Origin: Sphingobium sp. WTD-1
GTDB lineage: Bacteria > Pseudomonadota > Alphaproteobacteria > Sphingomonadales > Sphingomonadaceae
Assembly: GCF_030128825.1 (NCBI RefSeq)
Contig: NZ_CP119127.1
Location: forward strand, 1,240,001-1,304,000
DNA length: 64,000 nt
Reading direction: 5' to 3'
The translations under genes were made by a program, and so were the position numbers. This document shows, piece by piece, positions 63,531 to 64,000 of this stretch (its first letter is position 1; each line of letters opens with the position of its first letter). Below the pieces are notes generated by a model. It saw only the letters and a program-made list of their open reading frames with translations, did no database searches and was not told the origin of the DNA.

Positions 63531-64000
63531 ATGGCCGATGTCGAACCTGTGCCGCCCAGCGCGTCCAAGCCCGCCCAGCCCGGTGGCGCGGCTGTCCATC
63601 TGCGCCGCGCGCGCGACCGCTGGCGCGCCCTGCCGCTGCCGGCGCGCATCCTGCTGTGGATCATCGGCATCCTCTTCGCCTTGTGGCTGATCCTCTTCAT
63701 CACCAAGGGGCGGTTCCTGAAAGGGCCGTTCGAGCGCATCCTGTCCGCCCGGCTGGAGCGGCAGGTCCAGGTCGGCGGCGACTTCCAGCTCTATTTCGCG
63801 CCGATCGCGATCAAGTTCCGGGCGGAAGACATGCGTATCGCCAACCTGCCCTGGGCCAGCCGGCCCGACCTGTTTCGCGCAGACCTGATCGACACGCGGA
63901 TCGCGCCCTTGAGCCTGATCTTCGGCAGCAGATACCGCGTCCCCTGGCTAGAGCTGCGGGGTGCCGCCGTGGACCTCGAATGGTCGCGCGATCGCCAGCA
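63531..64000 (+). CDS. AsmA-like protein, N-terminal part (cut by window edge)
   Basis: An open frame from ATG at 63531 to the window end (over 156 codons). It starts MADVEPVPPSASKPAQPGG, has a membrane helix (ILLWIIGILFALWLILFI) near residues 43-60, then GRFLKGPFERILSARLERQV and a beta-rich repeat part, the layout of AsmA/YhjG-type proteins that lie in the periplasm from an inner-membrane anchor. These are linked to lipid transport between membranes. The stop is not in the window. Confidence 0.75.
   Translation, partial: MADVEPVPPSASKPAQPGGAAVHLRRARDRWRALPLPARILLWIIGILFALWLILFITKGRFLKGPFERILSARLERQVQVGGDFQLYFAPIAIKFRAEDMRIANLPWASRPDLFRADLIDTRIAPLSLIFGSRYRVPWLELRGAAVDLEWSRDRQ

Overview
The window is GC-rich chromosomal DNA with nearly continuous coding on both strands. 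It looks like a sphingomonad (Sphingomonadales, Alphaproteobacteria; Sphingobium or Sphingomonas type). This rests on divK beside a DUF3572 gene, metX-metW, cobS/cobT, two TonB-dependent receptors (one paired with a spinster-type MFS carrier), a PhoX-type phosphatase, ftsEX and pheST. The species cannot be named from the sequence alone. I saw no rRNA, tRNA, CRISPR array or prophage.

Layout. 1-5.6 kb: end of an SDR gene, a GMC oxidoreductase, a DJ-1/PfpI protein, metX-metW and a 2-hydroxyacid dehydrogenase. 5.6-8.6 kb: a SulP anion transporter gene split by one IS110-family (IS1111-type) element; removing the element restores an open 497-codon frame. 8.9-12.1 kb: LysR regulator, an exported dehalogenase-like alpha/beta hydrolase, a PPOX-fold flavoprotein and a DUF1348 protein. 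12.3-20.0 kb: a FadR-type regulator followed by a tightly overlapped five-gene operon (PQQ dehydrogenase with cytochrome c tail, CoxG-like protein, FAD subunit, 2Fe-2S subunit, molybdopterin subunit), with a good promoter and a palindrome over its expected start. 20.0-26.8 kb: pgeF, amino-acid permease, DUF2946 protein with an OprC/NosA-like copper receptor, and a Bcr-type exporter. 26.8-34.4 kb: Sel1 protein, a five-gene overlapped operon (DUF3572, HAD, RidA, GDPD, GNAT), divK, phoX, rpmG, a TMEM165/GDT1 transporter. 34.5-42.6 kb: dps, a GreB-like factor, cobT, OsmC, cobS, an Hsp70-like ATPase, a J-protein, bolA and pirin. 42.6-50.1 kb: zinc-ribbon protein, ftsE-ftsX-ydcF-plsC, tyrA-hisC, PAP2 phosphatase and a TetR regulator. 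50.3-54.0 kb: TonB receptor and MFS transporter. 54.0-64.0 kb: prfC, aldose epimerase, two small unknowns, pheT-pheS, a broken GIY-YIG gene between REP repeats, lysE, rplT-rpmI and the start of an AsmA-like gene.

How the parts work together. The PQQ and molybdenum enzymes form one regulated unit that could oxidise an alcohol to an aldehyde and then to an acid, with electrons leaving through cytochrome c and the flavin/Fe-S subunits; this is inference. CobS (AAA+) and CobT (VWA) form a MoxR/VWA-like pair without CobN nearby, in a chaperone-rich neighbourhood. The TetR-TonB-MFS group is an outer- plus inner-membrane uptake route. Three families of small palindromic (REP-like) repeats sit between genes, and one pair brackets the GIY-YIG pseudogene inserted between rplT and pheS, which are usually neighbours.
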